Positions 5,614-6,634 of a DNA stretch of 6,634 nucleotides are shown in pieces. The notes beneath the pieces were generated by a model, which was not told where the DNA came from, searched no databases, and saw nothing but the letters and a program-made list of their open reading frames with translations. Location of the stretch: the NCBI GenBank assembly GCA_964603125.1, contig CAZRUA010000146.1:1-6634 (forward strand). The letters are read 5' to 3'. Origin of the DNA: CAZRUA01 sp964603125 (lineage in GTDB: Bacteria; Bacteroidota; Bacteroidia; B-17B0; Aurantibacillaceae). The stretch's first letter is position 1. The number at the start of each line of letters is the position of its first letter. The position numbers were made by a program, and so were the translations under genes.

Positions 5614-6516
5614 TTAAAAGTATCCACCTTTTTTTCTATCTTCCATAGCTGCTTCACTAATCTTGTCATCCATACGTGTGGCGCCACGCTCACTAATTTT
5701 TGCTTCTTTTATTTCGTTAATTATATCATCAATATGATTAGCTTCACTTTCAACAGCAGCTGTACAGGTCATATCACCAACCGTTCTGTAACGAACTTTT
5801 TTTGTTACAATTTTATCACCGCTATCTAATTGTAAATATTTTGAGTTTGCCATTAATTGACCACTTTCTGTAATAACGCATTCACGTTCATGAGTAAAAT
5901 AAATGTTTGGCAATTCAATCTTTTCGCGCTTGATATAATTCCAAACATCTAACTCAGTCCAATTACTTATCGGAAACACTCTAACGTTTTCGCCTTTGCT
6001 TATTTTTCCATTATAAATGTTCCAAAGCTCTGGGCGTTGTTTTTTAGGATCCCATTGTCCAAATTCATCACGTACCGAAAAAATTCTTTCTTTGGCTCTG
6101 GCTTTTTCTTCATCTCTGCGAGCTCCGCCTATACAAGCGTCAAATTCAAATTCTTCTATAACCTCAAGTAAAGTATGAGTTTGCAATGCATTTCGGCTAG
6201 GGAATTTACCTTTTGCATCAGGGATATTTCTTTTTTTTATGGTGTCTTCTACATTTCTTACAATTAATTTTTCGTCAATTTGTTTTGCAAGATTATCCCT
6301 AAATTCAAGAGCCTCAGGGAAATTGTGTCCAGTATCTACATGCACAAGTGGGAATGGAAATTTACCTGGGCGAAATGCTTTTAAAGCTAAATGCACCAAG
6401 CAAATGCTATCTTTTCCACCACTAAAGAGTAGGGCAGGGCGCTCAAACTGACCTGCAACTTCACGCAATATATAAATCGCTTCGTTTTCTAATTCGTCTA
6501 AATAACTATAATTCAT
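5614..6516 (-). CDS. cysD: sulfate adenylyltransferase subunit 2 (ATP sulfurylase small, catalytic subunit)
   Basis: The catalytic subunit of the CysDN ATP sulfurylase, an N-type ATP pyrophosphatase-fold enzyme that adenylates sulfate to APS. The 300-residue length is typical. Visible motifs: PP-loop S32-G-G-K-D-S37, VHVDTGHNFPE (58-68), the conserved basic stretch GARRDEEKARAKERIFS (131-147), FPISNWTELDVW (181-192), and the family's C-terminus RMDD...AAMEDRKKGGYF ending at F300. I start at ATG 6516, which gives the usual MNYSYLDELENEAIYILRE opening and falls 10 bases after the cysH stop. The upstream ATG at 6597 would add 27 residues that overlap cysH in another frame and do not resemble CysD. 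The leader is A-rich (AAAAATAAAAAC) without a Shine-Dalgarno. It is part of a cysH-cysD-cysN run for sulfate assimilation. Confidence 0.97.
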   Translation of the reverse strand: MNYSYLDELENEAIYILREVAGQFERPALLFSGGKDSICLVHLALKAFRPGKFPFPLVHVDTGHNFPEALEFRDNLAKQIDEKLIVRNVEDTIKKRNIPDAKGKFPSRNALQTHTLLEVIEEFEFDACIGGARRDEEKARAKERIFSVRDEFGQWDPKKQRPELWNIYNGKISKGENVRVFPISNWTELDVWNYIKREKIELPNIYFTHERECVITESGQLMANSKYLQLDSGDKIVTKKVRYRTVGDMTCTAAVESEANHIDDIINEIKEAKISERGATRMDDKISEAAMEDRKKGGYF

Positions 6517-6526
6517 GTTTTTATTT

Positions 6527-6634
6527 TTAATGATGTAAGCCACATTCTTTTTTACTACTGTTTTCCCACCACCATCTACCAGCTCTAAAATCTTCACCTT
6601 CTTTTATTGCTCTTGTGCAGGGTTGGCAGCCAAT
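6527..6634 (-). CDS. cysH: adenylylsulfate (APS) reductase, CysH family, C-terminal end only
   Basis: Only the last 35 residues are inside the window; the gene runs off the right edge. They begin IGCQPCTRAIKEGEDFRAGR, continue with three Trp and an ENSSKK stretch, and end ECGLHH. This is the C-terminal signature of the CysH family: the ECGLH tail carries the nucleophilic Cys that attacks the sulfonucleotide. The GCxPCT motif is the second half of the CC...CxxC site that binds a [4Fe-4S] cluster in APS reductases and is absent from E. coli-type PAPS reductases. So the enzyme probably reduces APS to sulfite directly, with electrons from thioredoxin. The first Cys pair lies outside the window and is not confirmed. 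The stop is 10 bases from the cysD ATG, so the two are surely co-transcribed. Confidence 0.93.
   Translation of the reverse strand: MGCQPCTRAIKEGEDFRAGRWWWENSSKKECGLHH

Noticed and set aside
6239..6451. Plus-strand open frame opposite cysD
   Set aside because: Antisense of the PP-loop region of CysD; not a plausible gene.
6517..6597. Upstream ATG at 6597 giving a 27-residue extension of CysD
   Set aside because: It lies inside the cysH coding sequence in another frame, and the added residues are unlike CysD.
1..6634. CRISPR arrays, tRNA/rRNA genes, insertion sequences, toxin-antitoxin or phage-defence genes
   Set aside because: No spaced direct-repeat array, no tRNA-like folds and no transposase or defence-type protein was found on either strand.

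Overview
The window looks like chromosomal DNA of a Bacteroidota member, most likely a Flavobacteriales-like bacterium. The DNA is AT-rich and the codon use is A/T-ending. Starts are preceded by A-rich leaders rather than clear Shine-Dalgarno sequences. A TAnnTTTG-type -7 promoter element lies just upstream of mgtE, and the proteins have the lengths and wording I associate with this phylum. This placement is inference from sequence style; no rRNA is present.

Layout. The left end (1-1139, plus strand) carries the C-terminal part of a WYL-domain (YafY-like) regulator, apparently cut off from any DNA-binding domain by stop codons, followed by a DinB-family gene. A strong hairpin terminator at 1147-1206 closes this unit. 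Everything from 1193 to the right edge is on the minus strand. Read in the direction of transcription it runs: the 3' end of cysH, cysD, cysN, a pentapeptide-repeat protein, mgtE, and a D-2-hydroxyacid dehydrogenase. The dehydrogenase converges on the DinB gene. No gap between genes exceeds about 135 bases. The two largest are the cysD-cysN spacer (134 bases, filled by an imperfect inverted repeat) and the stretch upstream of mgtE (107 bases, holding its promoter).

How the genes work together. CysD and CysN form the ATP sulfurylase that makes APS from sulfate. The visible end of CysH has the second CxxC half of a [4Fe-4S] site, so APS is probably reduced directly. The lack of an APS-kinase domain on CysN fits this. 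MgtE is a gated Mg2+ channel/transporter; the dehydrogenase starts one base after its stop codon and is probably translationally coupled to it. The pentapeptide protein is a Cys-rich right-handed beta-helix of unknown target, vaguely Qnr/MfpA-like in build.

I see no convincing undescribed system. The items most worth a second look are the broken WYL regulator with a helically phased direct repeat in front of dinB, the DinB protein missing one expected metal-binding His, the mid-solenoid register shift in the pentapeptide protein, and the inverted-repeat element separating cysD from cysN.
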